A stretch of 5,700 bases of DNA. Source: Treponema sp. (GTDB lineage Bacteria; Spirochaetota; Spirochaetia; Treponematales; Treponemataceae). A model generated the notes under the pieces. That model had not been told where the DNA came from. It ran no database searches and worked only from the letters and a program-made list of their open reading frames with translations. A program made the position numbers and the translations under genes. Below, piece after piece: positions 1-5,700 of this stretch. The first letter of the stretch is position 1; every line of letters begins with the position of its first letter. The stretch is from the NCBI GenBank assembly GCA_024699205.1, contig JAILQA010000183.1, forward strand, positions 1-5,700, given 5' to 3'.

Positions 1-373
1 CAAGGATAGGTCCTCTCCATGCTACAGGATCTGTATCGTTGTCAAGGAGCAGGTTGATAGACATATTTTTGCTACCATTCGCTGACTCGATCGGAGTAAT
101 GCCGTCTTCTGTTCCCATTGCCTTTTCTTTTAAACCAAAAATATGAGGAATTGAAGGACCTGTAATATCTGCATCAAGAATTGCAGTTCTAAAACCATCT
201 TTACATACTTTACTGGCAAGCAGACTTGTTACCAGAGACTTACCTACTCCACCCTTACCGCTAAGAATACCAATAACCTTCTTAACGCTGCTTTTTTTAT
301 TTAACGTTGCTTTCAAATCTCTCTGTGCGCAATCCTGATTGCAAGAACTGCATGAACCAGAACATCCTGCCAT
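1..373 (-). CDS. Mrp/NBP35-family P-loop ATPase (iron-sulfur cluster carrier), N-terminal part
   Basis: This is the start of a cytoplasmic MinD-like ATPase of the Mrp/ApbC/NBP35 family, whose members bind and transfer Fe-S clusters. Translating leftward from the ATG at 373-371 gives 124 codons that stay open to the window edge, so the C-terminal half or more is missing. Residues 39-46 read GKGGVGKS, the deviant Walker A of this family. ILDADITGPS (65-74) is the following switch/A' region, and AWRGPIL (118-124) matches the conserved WRGPM-like stretch. The N-terminus has four closely spaced cysteines (C4, C8, C11, C15; CX3CX2CX3C), a possible cluster site like the N-terminal cysteines of NBP35-type proteins. 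The start is fixed by an AGGAG six bases upstream. It is divergent from putP. The family call is firm; the exact carrier role is known only from the family. Confidence 0.92.
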   Translation of the reverse strand, partial: MAGCSGSCSSCNQDCAQRDLKATLNKKSSVKKVIGILSGKGGVGKSLVTSLLASKVCKDGFRTAILDADITGPSIPHIFGLKEKAMGTEDGITPIESANGSKNMSINLLLDNDTDPVAWRGPIL

Positions 374-379
374 AATCTG

Positions 380-384
380 CTCCT
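380..384 (-). promoter_or_regulatory. Ribosome binding site of the Mrp-type gene
   Basis: On the minus strand AGGAG lies six bases before the ATG at 373. It is a near-perfect Shine-Dalgarno sequence and supports the start that keeps the cysteine-rich N-terminus. Confidence 0.8.
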
Positions 385-417
385 ATAAATCATTATGATA
401 ATTAAATTACTATTTAA

Positions 418-446
418 AATATAATTATGAAACTTTAAAAATACAA
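418..446 (-). promoter_or_regulatory. Putative promoter of the Mrp-type gene
   Basis: On the minus strand TTGTAT (446-441) is followed after 17 bases by TATATT (423-418). This is a fair sigma-70-like pair with a good -10 and a weak -35. It would start transcription near 411 and leave a leader of about 38 bases. The whole spacer is AT-rich, so chance matches are likely and this is a candidate only. Confidence 0.35.
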
Positions 447-488
447 CAAAAAATTATGATTTCTGCATTATGAATTGTTAATTATATC

Positions 489-517
489 TGTATTTTTATG
501 CATTTTTTTTGTATAAT
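489..517 (+). promoter_or_regulatory. Putative promoter of putP
   Basis: A perfect TATAAT occurs at 512-517. A weak -35 candidate, TGTATT, sits at 489-494 with a 17-base spacer. Transcription would start near 524, giving a leader of about 24 bases before the ATG at 548. This makes the upstream TTG at 509 an unlikely start, because it would lie inside the promoter. The TATAAT is also half of the 10-base palindrome TATAATTATA (512-521). Confidence 0.5.
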
Positions 518-535
518 TATAACATTCTAAAAAAT

Positions 536-542
536 AAGGTGG
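536..542 (+). promoter_or_regulatory. Ribosome binding site deciding the putP start
   Basis: AAGGTGG lies five bases before the ATG at 548. It selects this ATG over the in-frame TTG at 509, which would add 13 residues and has no ribosome binding site. Confidence 0.8.
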
Positions 543-547
543 TTTTT

Positions 548-2101
548 ATGACATCCCAAGCAATAGCCAAGATTATTGCCTTTGTAATTTATCTTGGCTT
601 GATGATTTACGTCGGATTGAGAAATGCTAACAAGAACAACAGTTCCGCAGATTTCTTTTTAGGCGGAAGAAAAGTTGGTCCATGGGTAACAGCCCTTTCT
701 GCAGAAGCATCAGATTCTTCTGCATGGCTTTTGATGGGTCTTCCAGGATTGTGTTATCTTGGTGGAGTAAAAGAAACTTTCTGGACAGCGTTAGGTCTTA
801 TTTTAGGTACCTACCTGAACTGGCTTTTTGTCGCAAAACCTTTACGCAAATGTTCCATCGCTTTTGGTGATTCAATTACAATCCCAGAGTTCCTTACAAA
901 CAGATTTAAGGACAAGTCACACCTGCTTTCAGTTGTATCTGTAGTATTCATTGTTTTATTCTTTACTATTTATACAGCTTCCGGCTTTGTTGCCTGTGCA
1001 AAATTATTCAATTCTGTATTCGGACTTCCATACCATGCAGGTCTTGCAATCGGTATTATTGTAATTTTGTGCTACACAATTACCGGCGGATATCTTGCTG
1101 TATGTACCACAGACTTTATTCAGGGAACTTTGATTTTTGTTGCATTTGTAGTTTCTTCTGTTGTAGCAGTTTTTGCTTTGGGTGGACCAGCAAATGCAAT
1201 TGCTCAGGTTAAAGATTTCAACGCAGCCGCAATTGCAGGAAACTTTGGTGAAGCACTTAAAAATACATTTACAAACAACCAGACTTATAAAGGATTAAGC
1301 ATTGCTTCTGCTTTGGCATGGGGCTTAGGTTACTTTGGAATGCCTCATATCATAGTACGCTTTATGGGAATCCGTTCAAATAAGGAAGTTAAGACAGCCC
1401 GCCGAGTTGGAACTGTATGGATGGTTATTTCTTACATTGGAACCTTTATCATCGGTACTTTAGGAACAGCTTATCTTTTCAATCACGGAACAATTCTTGG
1501 AACAGAAGCTGGTGCAGTAATTTCTGGAATTACAAACTTTGGTGATGCAGAAACTGTATTCTCTGCAACTATGCAGAATATGTACCCTGCTTTCTTTGCC
1601 GGAATCTTCCTTTGTGCTATTCTTGCTGCTTCTATGTCTACTGCAGACTCTCAGCTTTTAGCTGCTTCTTCTGCAGTAAGTCAGGACCTTTTCAAAGGAC
1701 TTATTAAAAAAGATGCTTCAGAAAAAGAAGTTCTTACAGTCAGCCGAATTACAGTTTTCTTAATTTCTCTGATTGCACTTTTCCTTTCATTGAATCCTAA
1801 TTCTTCAATTTTTGGTCTTGTTTCTTTTGCCTGGTCTGGATTTGGTGCAACCTTTGGTCCTTTAGTTTTACTTGCTCTTTATTGGAAAGGAACTACAGCC
1901 GCAGGTGCAATTGCCGGTTTGATTACTGGTGGTGTTACAGATGTTGTATGGCACTACCTTAAAGGCGGTATCTTCGATGTTTACGAAATATTACCAGCCT
2001 TCATTGTATGTCTTATCGTAACAGTTGTTGTTTCACTCTGTACTAAAAAAGATCCTGAAGTTTTGTCTGAGTTTGAAAAATATAAACAGATAGAAGACTA
2101 A
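548..2101 (+). CDS. putP: Sodium/proline symporter PutP (SSS family)
   Basis: This is a complete 517-residue inner-membrane transporter that takes up L-proline together with Na+, a member of the sodium:solute symporter family (about 500 residues and 13 helices in PutP). The protein is hydrophobic along its whole length. Diagnostic stretches are ASDSSAWLLMGLPG (54-67), where D56 matches the Na+-site aspartate (D55 in E. coli PutP); AWGLGYFGMPHIIVRFM (257-273), the PutP-specific substrate-site region with W258, Y262 and P266; and ILAASMSTADSQLL (358-371), whose S364 and T365 match the Na+-coordinating S340/T341. FAWSGFGATFGPLVLLALYW (437-456) is also typical. The start is the ATG preceded by AAGGTGG. 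The gene stands alone between a divergent neighbour and its own terminator. Proline is the expected substrate by family similarity; specificity is not provable from sequence. Confidence 0.93.
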   Translation: MTSQAIAKIIAFVIYLGLMIYVGLRNANKNNSSADFFLGGRKVGPWVTALSAEASDSSAWLLMGLPGLCYLGGVKETFWTALGLILGTYLNWLFVAKPLRKCSIAFGDSITIPEFLTNRFKDKSHLLSVVSVVFIVLFFTIYTASGFVACAKLFNSVFGLPYHAGLAIGIIVILCYTITGGYLAVCTTDFIQGTLIFVAFVVSSVVAVFALGGPANAIAQVKDFNAAAIAGNFGEALKNTFTNNQTYKGLSIASALAWGLGYFGMPHIIVRFMGIRSNKEVKTARRVGTVWMVISYIGTFIIGTLGTAYLFNHGTILGTEAGAVISGITNFGDAETVFSATMQNMYPAFFAGIFLCAILAASMSTADSQLLAASSAVSQDLFKGLIKKDASEKEVLTVSRITVFLISLIALFLSLNPNSSIFGLVSFAWSGFGATFGPLVLLALYWKGTTAAGAIAGLITGGVTDVVWHYLKGGIFDVYEILPAFIVCLIVTVVVSLCTKKDPEVLSEFEKYKQIED

Positions 2102-2112
2102 TAAATGATATT

Positions 2113-2148
2113 ATGCGGTGGCTGATAACCACCGCATTTTTTGTTTTT
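2113..2148 (+). terminator. Rho-independent terminator after putP
   Basis: A perfect 9-bp GC-rich stem (2113-2121 pairing with 2129-2137) with a 7-base loop is followed by a T-rich tract to 2148, starting 11 bases after the putP stop. It is strong in the plus direction. In the minus direction the stem lies just beyond the stop of the FtsH-like gene but is followed by only a weak T-run, so any use there would be less efficient. Confidence 0.93.
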
Positions 2149-3298
2149 ACTGTTCTTTTACAGCCTGCCGTACATCATCCAGCGTAAATGAATTGCGCTG
2201 GTCTTGTGCGGCAAGTAGGGCTGCCTTATTCAAAACAGATTCAATTTTTGCACAGGAGAATCCATTAAAAGTTTTTGAAAGTACCTGAACTGAACACTCC
2301 TGAGCTGGAGATTTTCCCTTGCAATACATTTCTATAAGTTTTTCGCGGGCAGCAGAATCAGGATACGGAACAGCAAAACGTGCATCAAAGCGCCCCGGAC
2401 GAATCAAGGCTGGATCTAGAGCCTGAATGCTGTTGGTTGCTGCAATTACCAGAACCCCGTTAGTAGCTTCAAAACCATCTAATTCATTCAATAAAGCAGT
2501 TACAATTCGTGTATTTTCTGTTTCAATTGCCGAACCAGAATAATTTCGGCGGGTTCCAATTCCATCAAACTCATCAATAAAAACAATACAGGGAGCACGT
2601 CTTCTTGCCTTTCTAAAAAGCAGCTTTACCTTTAGCGGCCCAATTGCCATAAACATGCTTTCAAAATCGGTTGCCTTGGCAGGAATAAAATTAATTTTTG
2701 CCTCGCCTGCAAGAGCCTTTGCAAAAAGAGTTTTTCCGTTTCCAGGCTCTCCTTCCAGCAGAATACCTTTTGGCATTCTGATTCCGCGTTTTGCATATTC
2801 CGCAGGATTTTCCATAATTTTCATAACCTGCTTCATATCCCGTTTTAAGTTATCCATACCGACAACATCATCAAACTTAACGCCGGTTTTATGAACAACC
2901 TTAAAAGAGTTAGGGCTTATAAACTTGCGGAAGGCAAAAATAAAAATGCCAAAAAAGAAAATATAAAAAATTGCATCAAAAATTATGGAAAAGATTTCAC
3001 CGGTATCTTTTACTACAGAAAGTTCAACATCATTTTTTAAGAGGAACTCTTCTAAAAGTGGAGAATGAGGATTTTTTGTCCATTCTTTAATCTCAGAGCC
3101 CTTTTGTACAAATACAAGACGCTCTTCTTTTATCTGGACGCTCTCAATCTTCCCCTGCTCTGCAAGTGAATAAAAATCCTTGTAAGCGATATAATTCTTA
3201 CTGTTGTCAGACTGAAAGAAAAAATAATATCCAGCGAAAGCAACAGCAGCCAAAAGTAAAACAAGTAACCAAATATTTAACTGCTTCTTTTTAATCAT
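2147..3298 (-). CDS. FtsH-like membrane AAA+ ATPase lacking the M41 protease domain
   Basis: This 383-residue protein has the FtsH layout without the protease. TM1 lies at about 9-28. A periplasmic FtsH_ext-like domain follows at about 35-98, then TM2 at about 101-125. The AAA+ module runs from about 140 to 312 and its helical lid to the C-terminus. Walker A is GEPGNGKT (183-190), the pore loop is MFMAIG (215-220), Walker B is IVFIDE (238-243), sensor 1 is N289, and RPGRFD (300-305) holds both arginine fingers. ATP binding and hydrolysis should therefore be possible. FtsH proteins are usually 600-700 residues with an HEXXH zinc site; here the chain stops at the end of the lid. Convergent putP and a terminator follow directly, leaving no room for a lost protease half. 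The start overlaps the stop of the EAL gene (ATGA) and lacks a strong ribosome binding site, which suggests translational coupling. A role as membrane unfoldase, chaperone or regulator is inference; it should not be named FtsH protease. Confidence 0.9.
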   Translation of the reverse strand: MIKKKQLNIWLLVLLLAAVAFAGYYFFFQSDNSKNYIAYKDFYSLAEQGKIESVQIKEERLVFVQKGSEIKEWTKNPHSPLLEEFLLKNDVELSVVKDTGEIFSIIFDAIFYIFFFGIFIFAFRKFISPNSFKVVHKTGVKFDDVVGMDNLKRDMKQVMKIMENPAEYAKRGIRMPKGILLEGEPGNGKTLFAKALAGEAKINFIPAKATDFESMFMAIGPLKVKLLFRKARRRAPCIVFIDEFDGIGTRRNYSGSAIETENTRIVTALLNELDGFEATNGVLVIAATNSIQALDPALIRPGRFDARFAVPYPDSAAREKLIEMYCKGKSPAQECSVQVLSKTFNGFSCAKIESVLNKAALLAAQDQRNSFTLDDVRQAVKEQ

Positions 3299-5421
3299 AA
3301 ATCTTCAAGCTCTTCTGCATCCGAAATATCTTCTACTTCATCAACAGCTTCTATCTCATCTATTTCTTCAATTTCTTCTATTGCTTCTGCATCTTCTAAA
3401 TCTTCAAAACGTTCATCAATATCAGGAGAATCAAGTTCTTTAAGGTACTCGTTCTTATTTTCCTGGTCCTTTTTATAGCGTTCCAAATCTTTTTTCATAA
3501 GAGCAAAGAATTCCTCTTTAGGAAGACCTTTTGCATAATAAAATCCCTGCAGATAATCACAGCCAAGAGATTTAAGCCAGCGGGCCTGTTCTTCCGTTTC
3601 TACACCTTCTGCAAGTGCTTTCATACCAAGACGTTTAATCATCATGATTGTAGAAGCAAGGGCTGTATTAGATTTAGCATCATTAAAAGCTGACCAGATA
3701 ATATTTTTATCTATCTTTACCATTTTAAATGGCAGACTGATTAAATAAGTCATATTTGAATATCCAGAACCATAATCATCAAGAGAAAGCTCAAAGCCAG
3801 CTTCGGAAAGAGCCGTCATATTTTTAAGAAGGATTTCCGGAGTATAGGCTGCGGCAGTTTCTGTTATTTCAAGATTGATTACAGAAGCAGGAATATTGTG
3901 AATTGTCCTGATTGTAAGAATATTTTCTGCAAGGATTTCCTGCATACATTGTGCAACCGAAAGATTTATATCAATTTTTCTGATTCCATATTCTTCCAGA
4001 TTTATCCGCGAAAGTGTAGTACAGACAGAATCAAAAACAAACTGTCCAATTCTCAAAATATCGCCGGTTTTTTCTGCAATAGGAATGAATTCTTCTGGTG
4101 AAACAAAGTCCCCGTTTTCATCCTTCATGCGGATAAGAGCCTCAGCACCAATCAGGCGGTCCTCTTTTGTTGAATAAATCGGCTGATAATAAACATCAAA
4201 GCGTTTTTCAGCAAGAGCCCGTCTTAAAAGATGAGAAATATAGGTTGTTCGGCGTTTATATTCGGTATCAATATCGCGTGCATAAATTGTAGCCTGCTTG
4301 TAACGAGTATCTTCAGAAACCAAATCAATCAAATCAAGAATATCTTCAGGCATTCTTACATCTTTTGGAGATTCGATAATACAAATTCTTGAATATAACT
4401 TTAATTCCAGTGTTTCATACACCCAGTTTTCATGAAAACGAACCCTTAGCTCAAACTTGATTTTGTCAATTTCACGCTCATCATAATTTCTAAAAATAAG
4501 ACAGAACTTTCCCTGTGATAAATAATAATGATAAGCATGAGGAAATGATTTTTTAAGGAAGTTTGCAACCTCACTCAAAAAGGCATTCATCTGAGTAATA
4601 CCAAAAGCATTGGAGATAAAAGTAATATCGTCAAGAATAACGCTGACACACAAAAATGGGCTTCCTGTCATAAAATCGCGGGAGGTCATTTTTATAAGAG
4701 CGTGTTCATTAAAGAGATTTGTTGCACGTTCTACATATTCTTCCGGATTCTGTACAATAGAAGAAAACATAATTGTAGCAAGAGAGATTCCAAAACACTG
4801 AACCAAATATCTAGGATAAAAGAGCTGAATCAAAACTGAAACCAGCATCAATACAATATATGAAAAAAGTGAAATAATTTTTAATCTTGAAAGCAACTTT
4901 CGTCGCTTAATAATCATTGTAACAGATAAAACAGTATAGAATGCTACAAAGAAATACAAGGCATAGAAGAAGAATCCACCACGCTGATAGAGACCAGAGG
5001 AATCAATATAATAAACAAGCGGTGTATCAAAGAAAATATATGATATTGGAGAAAGAATAACCGGTATCATTGAGCAGGCATAAGGAATAATAATTAGTAG
5101 TGTAAAGGAACGCCTTCCTTTTTTAGATATTTTTTCGAGGAAATTAAAAAGAGATGCACAATAAACAGTATAAATAACACTGAGAATATTTGATGAAAAG
5201 AAATAAACCATGTGGAAGCCCCATAAAAAGGCAAGAGGAAAAGAATTGCCTCTCAAAAGGGTCGTTCCAAGATCACAAATAGTACAGAAAAAAGCAGAAT
5301 AGATAAACATTATATAAGCATGATTCTGCAATAAGGGAAGATTTCTGCGCTGATAATAAAATACAATGACAATCAGATAAATAAAGACCGCTGCAATGTC
5401 AAACTCAATAACGTAATTCAA
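3295..5421 (-). CDS. Membrane cyclic-di-GMP phosphodiesterase: 7TM, degenerate GGDEF, EAL, acidic tail
   Basis: This 708-residue signalling protein probably hydrolyses cyclic di-GMP to pGpG at the inner face of the membrane. About seven hydrophobic helices span residues 8-222 and form an unassigned sensor or anchor region. Residues about 245-390 look like a GGDEF fold, but the active-site signature is replaced by SQGKF (302-306), so cyclase activity is unlikely. The EAL domain covers about 392-640 and keeps the expected catalytic and metal residues: Q413, E427 (EAL), N486, E518 and E521 (LEITET), D548-D549 (DDYGSGYS), K569, E605 and E608 (AEGVET) and Q625. Residues about 669-708 form an extremely acidic tail. 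The start is TTG, with AAGGA seven bases upstream; an in-frame TAA lies six codons upstream and the first in-frame ATG (residue 38) would remove TM1. It is first in a two-gene operon and overlaps the FtsH-like gene by 4 bases. The input signal is unknown. Confidence 0.92.
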   Translation of the reverse strand: MNYVIEFDIAAVFIYLIVIVFYYQRRNLPLLQNHAYIMFIYSAFFCTICDLGTTLLRGNSFPLAFLWGFHMVYFFSSNILSVIYTVYCASLFNFLEKISKKGRRSFTLLIIIPYACSMIPVILSPISYIFFDTPLVYYIDSSGLYQRGGFFFYALYFFVAFYTVLSVTMIIKRRKLLSRLKIISLFSYIVLMLVSVLIQLFYPRYLVQCFGISLATIMFSSIVQNPEEYVERATNLFNEHALIKMTSRDFMTGSPFLCVSVILDDITFISNAFGITQMNAFLSEVANFLKKSFPHAYHYYLSQGKFCLIFRNYDEREIDKIKFELRVRFHENWVYETLELKLYSRICIIESPKDVRMPEDILDLIDLVSEDTRYKQATIYARDIDTEYKRRTTYISHLLRRALAEKRFDVYYQPIYSTKEDRLIGAEALIRMKDENGDFVSPEEFIPIAEKTGDILRIGQFVFDSVCTTLSRINLEEYGIRKIDINLSVAQCMQEILAENILTIRTIHNIPASVINLEITETAAAYTPEILLKNMTALSEAGFELSLDDYGSGYSNMTYLISLPFKMVKIDKNIIWSAFNDAKSNTALASTIMMIKRLGMKALAEGVETEEQARWLKSLGCDYLQGFYYAKGLPKEEFFALMKKDLERYKKDQENKNEYLKELDSPDIDERFEDLEDAEAIEEIEEIDEIEAVDEVEDISDAEELEDL
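3298..3417 (-). repeat. Degenerate low-complexity triplet tract encoding the acidic tail
   Basis: The last 40 codons of the EAL gene (residues 669-708) are mostly GAA, GAT and GAG mixed with hydrophobic codons, so the plus strand is full of TTC and ATC triplets. The protein shows irregular three-residue units such as EEI, EEI, DEI, EAV, DEV. It is imperfect, so it is a low-complexity coding tract rather than a clean microsatellite. It runs directly into the overlap with the FtsH-like gene. Confidence 0.75.
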
Positions 5422-5447
5422 TCGGATATCCTTATATTATTTTGCAT
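5418..5447 (-). other. Possible 9-codon leader ORF overlapping the EAL gene start
   Basis: An ATG at 5447-5445 opens a frame reading MQNNIRISD that stops with the TGA at 5420-5418, overlapping the TTG start of the EAL gene (TTGA). The ribosome binding site of the EAL gene lies inside it. It has no clear Shine-Dalgarno sequence of its own, so it may be chance in AT-rich DNA. If translated, it could couple to or modulate initiation at the TTG. Confidence 0.2.
5429..5433 (-). promoter_or_regulatory. Ribosome binding site deciding the TTG start of the EAL gene
   Basis: On the minus strand AAGGA is followed after seven bases by the TTG at 5421. No ATG lies between the in-frame upstream stop and this codon, so the spacing and the intact first TM helix together select the TTG. 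Confidence 0.7.
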
Positions 5448-5478
5448 AAAGTATAAAGTATATTAATATTATAGATAA

Positions 5479-5507
5479 ACTTTAACCTACAGATACATAA
5501 AAGTCAA
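5479..5507 (-). promoter_or_regulatory. Putative promoter of the EAL / FtsH-like operon
   Basis: On the minus strand TTGACT (5507-5502) is followed after 17 bases by TAAAGT (5484-5479), placing a start near 5472 and a leader of about 50 bases. The -35 is good and the -10 is moderate. A perfect TATAAT also occurs at 5473-5468 but lacks a well-spaced -35. The element overlaps the 3' end of the upstream short ORF. AT-richness makes this tentative. Confidence 0.4.
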
Positions 5508-5636
5508 AATGTACCATAATGCATTATTTTTAGGCAGGAAGCCGAGTATCATTCCAAGACAAACTGCATGAGCAATTTCTCCAGGATGTCTGTTGCTGTT
5601 TAGGGCTTTTAGAAATAAAATCAGTTTTTTGAACAT
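5487..5636 (-). CDS. Short 49-residue membrane protein, like the N-terminus of a TIGR03546-type protein; possibly truncated
   Basis: The ATG at 5636-5634 is preceded by GGAGA four bases upstream and opens a 49-codon frame ending in TAG. The product begins MFKKLILFLKALNSN, followed by HPGEIAHAVCLGMILGFLP (17-35) and a hydrophobic C-terminus (ALWYILTFMYL). From memory, the KALNS...PGEIA...G..LGF.P pattern matches the N-terminus of a small uncharacterised membrane-protein family (TIGR03546-like) whose members are usually well over 100 residues. The frame stops right after the first hydrophobic segment, and I see no continuation in the other two frames across the roughly 65 bases before the EAL gene. 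It is either a genuine short form or a decayed remnant. It is co-directional with the EAL operon and could be its first gene. Function is unknown. Confidence 0.6.
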   Translation of the reverse strand: MFKKLILFLKALNSNRHPGEIAHAVCLGMILGFLPKNNALWYILTFMYL

Positions 5637-5700
5637 ATAATCTCCATTTTTTATGGTATAAACTACATTTCTTTAATGATAATTTTTATTTTATTCTACT

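Noticed and set aside
498..530. Short ATG frame upstream of putP
   Set aside because: It has only ten codons ending in TAA at 530, includes a poly-T run, has no ribosome binding site and lies across the putative promoter.
509..547. In-frame TTG extension of putP by 13 residues
   Set aside because: It has no ribosome binding site and overlaps the likely -10 element TATAAT (512-517). The ATG at 548 has AAGGTGG at the right distance and gives the normal PutP N-terminus.
682..870. 62-codon plus-strand frame inside putP
   Set aside because: It is an alternative frame fully inside the clearly coding putP sequence, with no ribosome binding site or recognisable protein features.
2101..2147. Frameshifted remnant of an M41 protease domain after the FtsH-like gene
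   Set aside because: Only about 45 bases separate the two convergent stop codons and these are filled by the terminator, so no protease remnant can exist there.
2655..2894. 79-codon plus-strand frame opposite the FtsH-like gene
   Set aside because: It is antisense to the conserved AAA+ domain and reflects codon structure of the real gene; its translation has no recognisable domain.
3898..4101. 67-codon plus-strand frame opposite the EAL domain, with a cysteine-rich start
   Set aside because: It resembles a small zinc-binding protein at first glance, but it is antisense to well-conserved EAL motifs and has no ribosome binding site.
4610..4801. 63-codon plus-strand frame opposite the degenerate GGDEF region
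   Set aside because: It is antisense to a real coding region, with no upstream signals and no recognisable features.
5446..5459. Tandem 7-base repeat ATAAAGT twice, upstream of the EAL gene
   Set aside because: Two copies of an AT-rich heptamer are expected by chance in this composition and there is no further copy, so it is not called a binding site or repeat array.

Overview
The window looks like a low-GC bacterial chromosome segment, most likely from a host-associated Treponema or related spirochaete. This rests on AT-rich intergenic DNA, protein character (a 7TM-GGDEF-EAL protein, a PutP-type symporter, a Mrp-type ATPase) and overall similarity to proteins I associate with that group. 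No rRNA or other marker gene is present, so the assignment is an inference. I see no mobile element, tRNA, CRISPR array or phage gene.

Layout. (1) 1-373, minus strand: the N-terminal 124 codons of a Mrp/NBP35-type P-loop ATPase (iron-sulfur carrier family), cut off by the window edge. (2) 374-547: a divergent AT-rich spacer holding the likely promoters of the Mrp gene (leftward) and of putP (rightward). (3) 548-2101, plus strand: a complete Na+/proline symporter gene, putP, apparently monocistronic and closed by a strong intrinsic terminator at 2113-2148. (4) 2147-5421, minus strand: a two-gene operon convergent with putP. The upstream gene encodes a 708-residue membrane protein with seven predicted TM helices, a degenerate GGDEF domain, an intact-looking EAL cyclic-di-GMP phosphodiesterase domain and a very acidic tail. 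Its stop codon overlaps the start of the downstream gene by 4 bases (ATGA). That downstream gene encodes a membrane-anchored FtsH-like AAA+ ATPase that ends at the AAA lid and has no M41 zinc-protease domain. (5) 5422-5700: an AT-rich region that holds a short minus-strand ORF (49 codons) resembling the N-terminus of a small membrane-protein family (TIGR03546-like), with its own ribosome binding site.

How the genes may work together: the Mrp and PutP genes are ordinary housekeeping or transport functions that share only an intergenic region. The most interesting unit is the translationally coupled pair of a cyclic-di-GMP phosphodiesterase and a protease-less FtsH homologue. The FtsH-like protein keeps the two membrane anchors, the periplasmic domain, Walker A and B and the arginine fingers, so it could be a membrane-bound unfoldase, chaperone or regulator working with the EAL protein. 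That partnership is inferred from gene order and overlap only.
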